From: an uncultured Clostridia bacterium
Lineage (GTDB): Bacteria > Bacillota > Clostridia > Oscillospirales > Acutalibacteraceae
Direction of reading: 5' to 3'
DNA: 64,000 nt
Assembly: GCA_937876205.1 (NCBI GenBank)
Contig: CALEII010000066.1
Span: forward strand, 62,001-126,000
Of the stretch, positions 43,499 through 52,239 are shown piece by piece (the first letter of the stretch is position 1; each line of letters begins with the position of its first letter). Both the position numbers and the translations under genes were made by a program. The notes beneath the pieces are model-generated. The model made no database searches. It had not been told where the DNA came from and worked only from the letters and a program-made list of their open reading frames with translations.

Positions 43499-44467
43499 AT
43501 GAATCTTAAAGAAATAGACGGCAACGGTACCGTTGAAGGCTTTGTGCTTGTAAAAAGCTGTGACAAGAAAACGGCAAAGAACGGCTCCTGTTTTCTTGAT
43601 TTGCATATAGCTGACAAAGGCGGCGAGATTAATGCTAAAATGTGGGATTTCCGTGAAGGCGGTTTTCTGCCTGAAAACAACAGCATTGTTAAGGTAAGAG
43701 GTGTTATTTCTGAGTTCAACGGCACACCGCAGCTGCGTATTGATAGAATCAGGGCAAAATGGGATTCAGATGTTGTTGATATGGCTGACATTATTCCGTC
43801 TGCTGATTATACGGGTGAGTATATGATGCTTTCTATCAGAGAAAAAGTGTCAGCGTTCACCAATTCATCGCTCAGAAATCTTGTAATTGCTGTTCTTGAT
43901 GAATATGGTGAAAAGATGATTGATTGTCCCGCAGCATTCAGACTTCATCATGCAATCAGAGGCGGTCTGCTTATGCACACTCTTTCAATCGTTAAAATGT
44001 GTGAATGTGTTGCGTCAATTTATCCCACAGTTGACAGAGAGCTGCTTATTTCGGGCGCAGTGCTTCACGATGTATGTAAGACAGATGAGTTTGTTATTTC
44101 TCAGTCAGGTCTTGTTGACGGATATACTCCCGAAGGCACTCTTGTAGGGCATCTTGTAATGGGTGCAATGATGATTGACAGAATTGCAAGAGAAAAGGGA
44201 ATAGACAAAGACACGGCAATGCTTCTTGAGCATATGTTGATTTCACATCACGGTGAGCCTGAATTCGGTGCTGCAGTGAGACCTCTTTTTCTTGAAGCAG
44301 AGATTCTTTCTGAGCTTGACTCACTGGATGCAAATATTTATGAAATAGAAAACTGTCTTGCTGATGTGGCACCGCATGAATTCAGTAACCGTCAGTGGGC
44401 ATTGCATGACAGAAAATTCTATAATCACGGACGCAAAGCTCCTGAAACAAAAGTAAATCTTGATTAA
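43499..44467 (+). CDS. yhaM: 3'-5' exoribonuclease YhaM type (OB fold plus HD)
   Basis: A 322-residue protein with an N-terminal OB-fold nucleic-acid-binding domain (residues 1-100; SCFLDLHIADKGGEINAKMW) and an HD phosphohydrolase domain: LHHAIRGGLLMHTLSIVKM near 150, LHDVCKTDEF near 185 and ISHHGEPEFGA near 245. This architecture is that of YhaM, which trims RNA 3' ends. ATG at 43499 is used because AAAGGTG lies 6 bases upstream; a GTG 9 bases earlier is less likely. Confidence 0.9.
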   Translation: MNLKEIDGNGTVEGFVLVKSCDKKTAKNGSCFLDLHIADKGGEINAKMWDFREGGFLPENNSIVKVRGVISEFNGTPQLRIDRIRAKWDSDVVDMADIIPSADYTGEYMMLSIREKVSAFTNSSLRNLVIAVLDEYGEKMIDCPAAFRLHHAIRGGLLMHTLSIVKMCECVASIYPTVDRELLISGAVLHDVCKTDEFVISQSGLVDGYTPEGTLVGHLVMGAMMIDRIAREKGIDKDTAMLLEHMLISHHGEPEFGAAVRPLFLEAEILSELDSLDANIYEIENCLADVAPHEFSNRQWALHDRKFYNHGRKAPETKVNLD

Positions 44468-44479
44468 GAGGTAATGATA

Positions 44480-45403
44480 ATGGATTGGACTGAAATTAAG
44501 GTAACAGTACCCGTTGAACGTGTTAACGAGACAGGCTCTATTGTTTCAATGACAGTTCCTTACGGTATATATATAGAAGATTATTCCGATATGGAAGGTG
44601 AAGTGCTTGAAATTGCCCATATAGACCTGATTGACGAAGAGCTTCTTGCAAAAGACAGGTCAAAGGGTGTAGTGCATGTGTATATTTCTCCCGAAGAGAA
44701 TCCAAATGAATCTATGTCTTTTATAAAAGAGCGTCTTGATGCTGAGAATATACCATATGAAATAGACAGTGTTATCTGTAAAAATGCAGACTGGGAGAAT
44801 AACTGGAAAAAGTATTTCAAACCAATGCCCGTAGGTGAAAGACTTCTTATTCAGCCCATATGGAAAGACACTGTTGATGCAGGTGACAGAGTTGTGCTCA
44901 ATCTTGAGCCCGGTCTCGCATTCGGCTCAGGTACTCACGAGACAACCAGACTCTGCCTTGAAGCCATTGAGAAGCATATTACTCCCGGCAGTAAAATGCT
45001 TGATATCGGCTGCGGAAGCGGTATTCTTTCAATTTCATCTCTTCTTCTTGGTGCAGGTGAGGCAACAGGTGTAGATATTGATAAGCTCGCAGTCAAGACG
45101 GCTATGGAGAATGCTGAAAGAAACGGTTTTGATTCAAGCAGATATACTCTTTATCACGGCAATCTTACAGATAAGGTCAGCGGTAAATTTGATGTCATTG
45201 CTGCAAATATTGTTGCTGATGCAATCATAATGCTTTCGAAGGGCGTAGACGAATTTATGAATGATGACAGTGTTTATATTGTCTCAGGTATTATAGATAT
45301 CCGTGAGCAGGAGGTTGTCACTGCACTCGATAATTACGGCTTCAGAATAACTGCAAGACACGAAGACGGCGGCTGGCTCTGTTTTGAATGTATGAAAAAA
45401 TAA
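44480..45403 (+). CDS. prmA: Ribosomal protein L11 methyltransferase
   Basis: A 307-residue SAM-dependent methyltransferase. The N-terminal substrate-binding domain is about 120 residues, then PGLAFGSGTHETTRLCLEAIE near 150, the SAM motif LDIGCGSGILSI near 180 and AANIVADAI near 240. The ATG at 44480 is preferred because AAGAGGT lies 7 bases upstream; the alternative at 44474 is within that region. It follows yhaM after 12 bases. Confidence 0.95.
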   Translation: MDWTEIKVTVPVERVNETGSIVSMTVPYGIYIEDYSDMEGEVLEIAHIDLIDEELLAKDRSKGVVHVYISPEENPNESMSFIKERLDAENIPYEIDSVICKNADWENNWKKYFKPMPVGERLLIQPIWKDTVDAGDRVVLNLEPGLAFGSGTHETTRLCLEAIEKHITPGSKMLDIGCGSGILSISSLLLGAGEATGVDIDKLAVKTAMENAERNGFDSSRYTLYHGNLTDKVSGKFDVIAANIVADAIIMLSKGVDEFMNDDSVYIVSGIIDIREQEVVTALDNYGFRITARHEDGGWLCFECMKK

Positions 45404-45412
45404 ATATCTGTT

Positions 45413-45441
45413 ATCGGCAGATGTTTCTGCCGATTTTTCTT
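45413..45441 (+). terminator. Terminator after prmA
   Basis: ATCGGCAGA (45413-45421) pairs with TCTGCCGAT (45426-45434), followed by a T-rich run. Confidence 0.9.
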
Positions 45442-45551
45442 TTTTCCTTAAAATTACAGTCAAGCAAACACGATAGTTAAAAAAATTCCGATAATAATGC
45501 ACAGTTTTACAGCCACATTATTTGTGTGATCAAGTTCTGTGGAGGTGCATT

Positions 45552-46772
45552 ATGAAAAAACTTATAAAAAGAACAGATATTATTCTCTCTGTATTCTGTA
45601 TTCTGTTTTTTGCCTTTATGTTTTCAGGTGATTATATTTTACCCGATAAAGTGGTGTTTTATGACGGTCAGCAGTCAGTGAGAATAATGAGTGTGTTTAC
45701 AGCTGAAAAAAATAAATCAGTTGAAATTGAAAATGTTGAAAATAACAGCAATGAATCGGCAAAAATTTCATTATTCGGTGTTTTACCTGTTGCAACTGTT
45801 TCGGCAACGGAAACAACAAGGCAATATGTGTATGTGGGCGGCAATCTTGTTGGTATAAGACTTTACACTGACGGTATTCTTGTTGTTGGTACAGACAGTG
45901 TTGATTCACCGGACGGAGTTATATCACCTGCAGAAGAGTGCGGCATAAAGAAGGGTGATATTTTAACTGCTGTGGGTGAAAAAAAGATTGATTCGGTATC
46001 AGGTTTTATAGGTTATATAAATGCTTCTGAAGGTGACAGCATCAGTGTAACCGTAATGCGAGACGGGAAGGAGCTCAAAGTGAGTCTAAAACCTGCATTC
46101 TCCGTTACCGAGAATAAATACAGATGCGGACTCTGGCTCAGGGACAGTACTGCAGGAATCGGTACTATGACCTTTGCAGACCCGACTGAAAAGGTTATTG
46201 CATCATTGGGTCATGCGATCTGTGACAGTGAAACAGGCAGTATTCTTCCCGTTGGTGAGGGCGATATTCTCTGTGCCGATATAAACGGCTGCATAAAGGG
46301 CACAAAAGGTGCAACAGGACAGATTAAGGGTAATTTTGCATCTGAAACAATAGGTGAGCTGTCAGCCAATAATGAATATGGAGTATACGGCACATACTCA
46401 TACGCATCTTTTGATGAAGATATGCTGTATCCTGTGGCATCTCAGACTGAAATCAGAACAGGTAAGGCGCAGATTATATCAACAGTAACACCTGACGGAG
46501 CCGAGTTCTATGATGCTGAAATTGAGAGAATAACATATAGTGAGGATAAAGCAGTGCGTTCAATGGTTATAAAAATCACTGATGAGGAGCTTATCGGCAT
46601 AACAGGTGGCATTATTCAGGGGATGAGTGGTAGCCCGATTATTCAGAACGGTATGCTTATAGGTGCTGTTACTCACGTGTTTCTTAATGATCCGACAAGA
46701 GGCTATGGAATATTTGCAGAAACAATGATTTCGGTGGGTAAAACGGTATCTGAAGAGAAAAACTCAAGATAA
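45552..46772 (+). CDS. spoIVB: SpoIVB peptidase (S55 serine protease)
   Basis: SpoIVB is secreted from the forespore and starts the signal that activates SpoIVFB and thus sigma-K. The 406-residue protein has an N-terminal membrane helix (IILSVFCILFFAFMF), a PDZ domain (about 95-180; GIKKGDILTAVGEKKIDSVSGF) and the S55 protease part with His221 in SLGHAIC and the serine motif GMSGSP (358-363), followed by IIQNGMLIGAVTHV. The ATG at 45552 follows GGAGGTG. It is monocistronic here, between prmA and a sialidase; spo0A does not follow. Confidence 0.95.
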   Translation: MKKLIKRTDIILSVFCILFFAFMFSGDYILPDKVVFYDGQQSVRIMSVFTAEKNKSVEIENVENNSNESAKISLFGVLPVATVSATETTRQYVYVGGNLVGIRLYTDGILVVGTDSVDSPDGVISPAEECGIKKGDILTAVGEKKIDSVSGFIGYINASEGDSISVTVMRDGKELKVSLKPAFSVTENKYRCGLWLRDSTAGIGTMTFADPTEKVIASLGHAICDSETGSILPVGEGDILCADINGCIKGTKGATGQIKGNFASETIGELSANNEYGVYGTYSYASFDEDMLYPVASQTEIRTGKAQIISTVTPDGAEFYDAEIERITYSEDKAVRSMVIKITDEELIGITGGIIQGMSGSPIIQNGMLIGAVTHVFLNDPTRGYGIFAETMISVGKTVSEEKNSR

Positions 46773-46798
46773 CAGCAGATAATCTGCTGTTTTTTTGC
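46770..46798 (+). terminator. Terminator of spoIVB
   Basis: AACAGCAGAT pairs with ATCTGCTGTT with almost no loop, followed by seven T. The stem begins at the stop codon. Confidence 0.9.
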
Positions 46799-46852
46799 TA
46801 TATTGGAAATTGTGTTTGAAAAGGTCGAGTCAATACTGCTCTCGTTTTCTTG

Positions 46853-46881
46853 TTGACATTTTTATTCTATAATGTTATCAT
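46853..46881 (+). promoter_or_regulatory. Promoter of the sialidase gene
   Basis: TTGACA (46853-46858), 17 bases, TATCAT (46876-46881), 30 bases before the ATG. Confidence 0.75.
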
Positions 46882-46911
46882 TTATTTATAATATAAACGG
46901 AGGTTAACTCA

Positions 46912-48396
46912 ATGTCCTGTGATACCAAGATTAAATATGAACAACCCTTTGAAAAAGGCACTATGGGGTCTGAAAACTATCGTATTCCTGCCATACTTAC
47001 ACTTGAAAACGGTGCCGTTATTGCAGGTGCCGATATGCGTTATGCGCATGGTGCTGACTCCCCGAATAATCTTGATACTCTTATTGCTGTATCTGATGAC
47101 GGATATACCGGCTGGTCTTATAAAACAGTCAATTATTTCGATGATTATGCTGACGGTGAAACAGCAAAAGCAAGTGCATCGTTTATAGACAGTGCAATTG
47201 TTCAGACAAAAACAGGCAGAATCATAATTATCAACGATGTCTGGACTGCAGACGGAGGATATATGACCTGTAAGAAGGGAACAGGCTTTACGGAAAAGGA
47301 CGGCAAAAAGCATCTGCTTCTCACAAAAGGCTCATGTTCTGATGATCTCGACAGCTTTGAGTATTATATTGGTGATTTTGATAACGGCTTTGCTCCCGTT
47401 CTGAGACTTTCTGATGACGTTTTTGACGGTTTTACCGTTGATGCTGAATTCCGTCTTTACAAAAACGGAACAGCTTTATATCAGCAGCAGGTAGGCTCAG
47501 ATAAAAAAATTCATCAGTGCGTTTTCTATGAGCAGTCATATTTTTCTGCATACAGAACTTGTTATCTGTGGCTCAGATACAGTGATGACAACGGTAAAAG
47601 CTGGAGTGCACCGTCATTGATTTCTGCTGATGTGAAGAAAGAAAACGAAGGCTTTCTAGGTATCGGCCCCGGCAGAGGTGCCGTAACACAGATAGATGGC
47701 AACGAAAGAATTCTCTTCTGTGTATATGATAATAACGGTATAAAAGGCTTCAGTGAGAATGTATCCACAATTTATTCAGACGATAACGGTATCAGCTGGA
47801 AGAGAGGCAATCCCACAAAGAAACGCCTTGCCGTCGGAAAAACAAGTGAGGCTCAGATAATAACTCTCCCTGACGGCAAACTTCGTATATATGCACGAAA
47901 CGGCTTCAGATATGCCGTGTATGCTGATAGCTCAGACGGCGGCGTAAACTGGTCAACATTCAGATGTGACAGAAATCTGCCCGCAAACGGTAACTGTATG
48001 GTGTCATTTATTAACACTGACAGATTTATTGACGGCAAGCCTGTCATTCTCGGCTCTTTTGTCTCAGACCCCAACAAGCGTGCTGACGGTGTTATCGCAG
48101 TCGGTACTGTCAATACCGACAACACGGTTAATTGGGTTTATAAATACCATGTCAACAGCGGATTTTTTGCTTATTCTTGCCTGACTCAGCTTTCTGACGG
48201 TAATTTCGGTTATCTTTATGAAGATGAGCCCTCACACATTGCGTATATGATTTTGACATTGTCGGAATCAGGTACACTCTCTGAAATTAACGGTAAGAAT
48301 TCAGGCTATGTATATGTGCCCACAGCAGCAGAAAAAATAAAGAATAAGTTTTATGGTATTATTTCTTCTTTGCTTGATGTTCTGAAGCTTATGTAA
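46912..48396 (+). CDS. GH33-type sialidase/BNR-repeat protein, no signal peptide
   Basis: A 494-residue six-bladed propeller resembling exo-alpha-sialidases, which release terminal sialic acid. The arginine motif is ENYRIPAI near residue 24, followed by ADMRYAHGADSP with a candidate acid aspartate. Asp boxes are visible as SDDNGKSWSAP, SDDNGISWKRG and SDGGVNWS. The typical secreted family members carry a signal peptide and binding domains; this one has neither and ends in a short helix (KIKNKFYGIISSLLDVLKLM). It should act inside the cell or on the membrane's inner face. CGGAGGT precedes the ATG. The next gene is an amidohydrolase. Confidence 0.85.
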   Translation: MSCDTKIKYEQPFEKGTMGSENYRIPAILTLENGAVIAGADMRYAHGADSPNNLDTLIAVSDDGYTGWSYKTVNYFDDYADGETAKASASFIDSAIVQTKTGRIIIINDVWTADGGYMTCKKGTGFTEKDGKKHLLLTKGSCSDDLDSFEYYIGDFDNGFAPVLRLSDDVFDGFTVDAEFRLYKNGTALYQQQVGSDKKIHQCVFYEQSYFSAYRTCYLWLRYSDDNGKSWSAPSLISADVKKENEGFLGIGPGRGAVTQIDGNERILFCVYDNNGIKGFSENVSTIYSDDNGISWKRGNPTKKRLAVGKTSEAQIITLPDGKLRIYARNGFRYAVYADSSDGGVNWSTFRCDRNLPANGNCMVSFINTDRFIDGKPVILGSFVSDPNKRADGVIAVGTVNTDNTVNWVYKYHVNSGFFAYSCLTQLSDGNFGYLYEDEPSHIAYMILTLSESGTLSEINGKNSGYVYVPTAAEKIKNKFYGIISSLLDVLKLM

Positions 48397-48406
48397 CGGT
48401 GATGAT

Positions 48407-49228
48407 ATGAAATATAAGATTTTTGCAAATCATGCTCACGTTTTTCCTGCTGAGTCAAGGCCTCAGGGGACAATTGAAAAACTGCTGGAGCTTATGGAAG
48501 AGTGTGAAATTGAAAAAGCTGTCTGTTTTGCTCCGTTTCACGGGCATTATGAATATTTCGGCTTAAAAGGGGAGCCTAACGAGTTTCTTGCTGAGAAGCT
48601 TGCTGTACATAATAATCTTTACGGCTTCGGTACGGTAGATACAGATAAAGACGATATTGAAGAGCAGATTGAAAAAATTGTTTCTTACGGCTTCAAGGGT
48701 ATTAAGCTCCACCCTGCGTATCAGGAATTTAATCTCTTGTCAGATAAGGCAAGACGAATTTATAAAAAAGCAGAGGAGCACGGCTTATTTCTCTCATTTC
48801 ATACAGGTGTTCATTGGCACAGAATTGCTGATTACAATATGCTGATGTATGATGAAATTGCATATGATTATCCGTCACTGCGTTTCAGTATGGAGCATCT
48901 CGGAGGGTATCATTTCTTCCGTGAAGGTCTTGCCGTAATGCTTAACAATTCCCGTAATGATGTAAGAAATACATTCGCAGGCTGGACAAGTATTGCAATG
49001 GGTGAAGACGGTCTTTTTGATAATTGGAGCCATTCGGATGAAGAGCTCAGAACACTTATTTATCAGACAGACCACGAAAATCATATTTTCGGTCTTGATT
49101 TTCCTTATAACGGTGTTGATTACACTAAAAAAGCCATTGACAGAATTCTTAATCTCAATATTCCCGAGGATGCAAAAGAAAAAATTCTCGGTCTGAATCT
49201 TGCGAGAGAGCTCGGCGTTGAGTTATAA
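48407..49228 (+). CDS. Amidohydrolase-family (Amidohydro_2) metal hydrolase
   Basis: A 273-residue TIM-barrel hydrolase. Metal ligands can be assigned to HxH in NHAHVFP (residue 8-10), the region GIKLHPAY near 105, HTGVHW near 130, EHLGG near 165 and the aspartate in FGLDFPY near 225. Family members include decarboxylases and lactonases; no substrate is evident. Its start lies 10 bases after the sialidase stop with a GGTGATG site, so the two are one operon. Confidence 0.82.
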   Translation: MKYKIFANHAHVFPAESRPQGTIEKLLELMEECEIEKAVCFAPFHGHYEYFGLKGEPNEFLAEKLAVHNNLYGFGTVDTDKDDIEEQIEKIVSYGFKGIKLHPAYQEFNLLSDKARRIYKKAEEHGLFLSFHTGVHWHRIADYNMLMYDEIAYDYPSLRFSMEHLGGYHFFREGLAVMLNNSRNDVRNTFAGWTSIAMGEDGLFDNWSHSDEELRTLIYQTDHENHIFGLDFPYNGVDYTKKAIDRILNLNIPEDAKEKILGLNLARELGVEL

Positions 49229-49241
49229 TGAATAAAATAAC

Positions 49242-49275
49242 AAAACACTTCCGATAATTATGTCGGAGGTGTTTT
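49242..49275 (+). terminator. Terminator-like hairpin containing the next gene's ribosome binding site
   Basis: AAAACACTTCCGA (49242-49254) pairs with TCGGAGGTGTTTT (49263-49275, one G-U pair) around TAATTATG, followed directly by T and the ATG at 49277. The right arm holds the GGAGGTG Shine-Dalgarno site of the membrane protein. Confidence 0.75.
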
Positions 49276-49276
49276 T

Positions 49277-50095
49277 ATGTTTGCACACAGCAGACTGAAT
49301 TGTGTATATAATCTGAAAGGACGGTATTTCAGAAGCTTTCTTGTTGCCGTGTCAGAGTATCTCAGTTTATTACTGATGCTTCTGAGTGTGTTGTCAAGTG
49401 TGTATCTGCTTATTTTTGATACATCATTACTGGACAAACTCGGCATTTTTTCAAATGTATATATTCACATTTCAGTGTGTCTTTTTGCTGTTATTGAGAA
49501 TATTGCACTATTGTTTATATATGTTTATTCAAGGCTCTATTCAAAATATTACTTTACATTCCGTAAACAAATCAGATTCAGATTTGTTGTTCTTTCAAAA
49601 GCACTTGCGCTATATTTCAGTCTGGCTTTACGGAAAATGATTCTTTTTGTTTTGTTTTCATTGCCTTCTGCAGCTTTTCTGTTCTGTATTTTTTATCTTT
49701 CTGTGAATGGGATTTCTTTATATTTATTATATATCCTGTCAGCAGGCTTTTCAGTCTTATTTGTTTCATCACTTCTTGCATATTTTTCGTATATTCAGAA
49801 GTATTATCTTTCTGATATTCTGATTTGCGAAAACAATCATAACAGTATAAAGCATATAATTTCAGATTCTGCACAGCTGATGAACGGCAAATGCTTAAAA
49901 CTGTTTTTGCTTAAAACTCTGAATCTGCCGAAGCGTGCCGTGAGTTTGTTTATTCTGCCTGCGTTGTATTTTCTTCCTGTGTGTAAAGCTTTGGAGACAG
50001 ATTATGCACTCATAAAAGAAAATCCGTATATGCAGGGAAGTGCACATACGGAAAAGGCTGTTGTGTTCTATTTTAAGCCGATAAAAGAAAACTGA
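49277..50095 (+). CDS. Hypothetical membrane protein, possibly DUF975-like
   Basis: A 272-residue protein with five to six hydrophobic helices (about 20-47, 62-88, 120-140, 145-165). The part DILICENNHNSIKHIISDSAQLMNGKCLKLFLLKTLNL resembles the cytoplasmic region of DUF975-type proteins, which have small helices followed by ELMKGxKxRLF. The similarity is weak and the family's function is unknown. Its ribosome binding site is buried in a terminator-like hairpin, and its stop lies 1 base from the convergent end of hisIE. Confidence 0.6.
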   Translation: MFAHSRLNCVYNLKGRYFRSFLVAVSEYLSLLLMLLSVLSSVYLLIFDTSLLDKLGIFSNVYIHISVCLFAVIENIALLFIYVYSRLYSKYYFTFRKQIRFRFVVLSKALALYFSLALRKMILFVLFSLPSAAFLFCIFYLSVNGISLYLLYILSAGFSVLFVSSLLAYFSYIQKYYLSDILICENNHNSIKHIISDSAQLMNGKCLKLFLLKTLNLPKRAVSLFILPALYFLPVCKALETDYALIKENPYMQGSAHTEKAVVFYFKPIKEN

Positions 50096-50096
50096 A

Positions 50097-50750
50097 TTAC
50101 TTCATTGTTTCCTGCTTGACTTTATGGTCGATTACGTGCCTTGAGTCAAGCTCGTTTCTAATGTCATCAACTGTTATACCCATTTCAACCATAAGAACAA
50201 GAATATGGTATGCAAGGTCAGAGATTTCATAAATTGTTTCTTCATTTGAGTGTTTTGCTGCGCCGATAATAACCTCAGTGCATTCTTCGCCGACCTTTTT
50301 CATAATCTTATCAAGACCCTTTGAGAAAAGGTATGTTGTGTATGAGCCTTCCTTCATCTGTGTTTTTCTGCCTTTGATAAGGTCATACAGGGCATCAATT
50401 GAGAAGTCTGTTTTGCTGTTGTCTTTATACAAAAGATTGAAGAAGCAGCTTTGGGCTCCCGTATGACAAGCAGGGCCGTCTTTGATGACCTTCACCACGA
50501 GTGCGTCCTTGTCGCAGTCTGTTTTTACAGAAACAATGTGCTGTCTGTTTCCGCTTGTTTCACCTTTTCTCCATAGCTTTTGTCTTGAGCGTGAATAGAA
50601 GCAGGTCATTTTTTCATTTAATGTTATTTCAAGGCTTTCCTTATTCATATATGCCACTGTCAGCACTTCACCTGTGTAAAAATCCTGAACAACAGCGGGA
50701 ATAAGTCCTTTTTCATCAAATTTCAGTTCTGATATAATTTCCTTATACAT
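50097..50750 (-). CDS. hisIE: Bifunctional phosphoribosyl-AMP cyclohydrolase/phosphoribosyl-ATP pyrophosphatase
   Basis: A 217-residue fusion that catalyses steps 2 and 3 of histidine synthesis. The HisI half (1-105) shows VAYMNKESLEITL, YSRSRQKLWRKGETSGN and the metal cysteines in TDCDKDAL and GPACHTGAQSCFF. The HisE half begins at LYDLIKGRKTQ and has KKVGEECTEVIIGAKH-type residues (EECTEVIIGA) and SDLAYHILVLM. It is the last gene of the his operon, 11 bases after hisF. I see no terminator before it meets the convergent gene. Confidence 0.96.
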   Translation of the reverse strand: MYKEIISELKFDEKGLIPAVVQDFYTGEVLTVAYMNKESLEITLNEKMTCFYSRSRQKLWRKGETSGNRQHIVSVKTDCDKDALVVKVIKDGPACHTGAQSCFFNLLYKDNSKTDFSIDALYDLIKGRKTQMKEGSYTTYLFSKGLDKIMKKVGEECTEVIIGAAKHSNEETIYEISDLAYHILVLMVEMGITVDDIRNELDSRHVIDHKVKQETMK

Positions 50751-50761
50751 TTTTTTACTCC

Positions 50762-51520
50762 TTATATTCTCATTTCAATATTCTGACTTATGAGATATTT
50801 TTTCAGGTCGTTTATTCTGACTTCACCAAAATGGAAGATTGAAGCTGCAAGACCTGCATCAACACCTGGAACCTGATTGAAAAGTGTTCTGAAGTGTTCC
50901 ATACAGCCTGCACCACCGGATGCAATAACAGGAACGGACACAACATCGCATATTGCTTTGAGCATTTCAATATCAAAGCCGTTTTTTACGCCGTCTGTGT
51001 TAATAGAGTTGACAACAATTTCACCTGCTCCGTTTGCAGTGCACTTCTTTGCCCAATCAATGGCATCAAGCCCTGTATCTTCTCTGCCGCCCTTTGCGAA
51101 AATGCGGAACTGACCGTCTACACGCTTTACATCCATTGATAGCACAACACACTGGTCACCGTATTTCTTGGCAGCTTCACCGATAAGTGATGGATTTCTT
51201 ATGGCTCCCGAATTGACACTTACCTTATCTGCACCGCTTTTGAGCACTCTGTCAAAGTCGTCAACGGAATTTATGTTGCCGCCTACAGTCAGAGGAATGA
51301 AGATATTGCTTGCAACTCTCTGCAGAACATCAGAAAACAGCCCTCTGCCTTCAAAGCTTGCTGTTATATCATAAAAAACTAGCTCATCAGCACCGCTGTC
51401 ATTATAATATTTTGCAAGCACAACAGGGTCTTCAACATCCTGAATGCCTTCAAAATTAACACCTTTTACAACTCTGCCGTTCCTGATATCAAGGCAGGGA
51501 ATAATTCTTTTTGTTATCAT
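50762..51520 (-). CDS. hisF: Imidazole glycerol phosphate synthase, cyclase subunit
   Basis: A 252-residue (beta/alpha)8 barrel closing the imidazole ring with ammonia from HisH. The catalytic Asp is in CLDIRNGRVVKGVNF near residue 11, and the second Asp lies in NSINTDGVKNGFD near 130; phosphate loops are TVGGNINS and ASGGAG. It overlaps hisA by 1 base. Confidence 0.97.
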   Translation of the reverse strand: MITKRIIPCLDIRNGRVVKGVNFEGIQDVEDPVVLAKYYNDSGADELVFYDITASFEGRGLFSDVLQRVASNIFIPLTVGGNINSVDDFDRVLKSGADKVSVNSGAIRNPSLIGEAAKKYGDQCVVLSMDVKRVDGQFRIFAKGGREDTGLDAIDWAKKCTANGAGEIVVNSINTDGVKNGFDIEMLKAICDVVSVPVIASGGAGCMEHFRTLFNQVPGVDAGLAASIFHFGEVRINDLKKYLISQNIEMRI

Positions 51521-52239
51521 TATTTATCACCGGAATATGCCAAAACTTCTTTTAAGTCGATTTTGTTTTCATAAATTGCCTTGCCGATAATTGCACCGTA
51601 ACAATCAAACTCACAAAGAGCTTTGATATCGGTCATTGATGAAATACCGCCTGATGCAATAACATTAAGGTTTGCTATTTTTTTGAGTTCTCTGTACGCA
51701 TCAACATTTGTACCGCTGAGCTTGCCGTCTTTTGAAATATCGGTATAAATTACAGTCTCAACACCGTTATCTCTGAGCTTATTGCAGAATTCAAATGAAT
51801 CCACTTTTGTAACTTCAAGCCAGCCGTTAACTGCAACAAAGCCGTCTTTTGCATCTACACCTACAGCAATGTGACAGCCGAATTTTTTTACCATATCGCA
51901 GAGAAAAGGGAAGTTGTTGATAGCAGCTGTGCCGAGAATTACCCTGGCAATGCCGTTTTCAACATATCTTCTGATTTTTTCTTCACTTCTGATACCGCCG
52001 CCTGTCTGAATGAAGAGGTTTGTTTCTCTTGCTATCTGACAGATAACATCACTGTTTGCATCACTGCCGTCCTTTGCTGCATCAAGGTCAACGACGTGCA
52101 GATGCTTTGCTCCCATACTTTCAAACATTTTTGCAGTCTCAACGGGGGAGTCACCGTAAGTTTTCATTTTATTGTAATCACCCTCGGTAAGTCTCACAAC
52201 CTTGCCGTAACGAAGATCAATTGCAGGAAAAATTTTCAT
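51520..52239 (-). CDS. hisA: ProFAR isomerase HisA
   Basis: A 239-residue barrel converting ProFAR to PRFAR. Catalytic Asp8 is in AIDLRYGKVVRLTEGD and the second in YTDISKDGKLSGTN near 130; QTGGGIRSEE and ASGGISSMTD are phosphate loops. Gene order and spacing fit the operon. Confidence 0.97.
   Translation of the reverse strand: MKIFPAIDLRYGKVVRLTEGDYNKMKTYGDSPVETAKMFESMGAKHLHVVDLDAAKDGSDANSDVICQIARETNLFIQTGGGIRSEEKIRRYVENGIARVILGTAAINNFPFLCDMVKKFGCHIAVGVDAKDGFVAVNGWLEVTKVDSFEFCNKLRDNGVETVIYTDISKDGKLSGTNVDAYRELKKIANLNVIASGGISSMTDIKALCEFDCYGAIIGKAIYENKIDLKEVLAYSGDK

Noticed and set aside
45441..45551. Sigma-F/G promoter for spoIVB
   Set aside because: A weak CATTATT and GATAAT pair can be chosen near 45490-45525, but neither element fits well enough to report.
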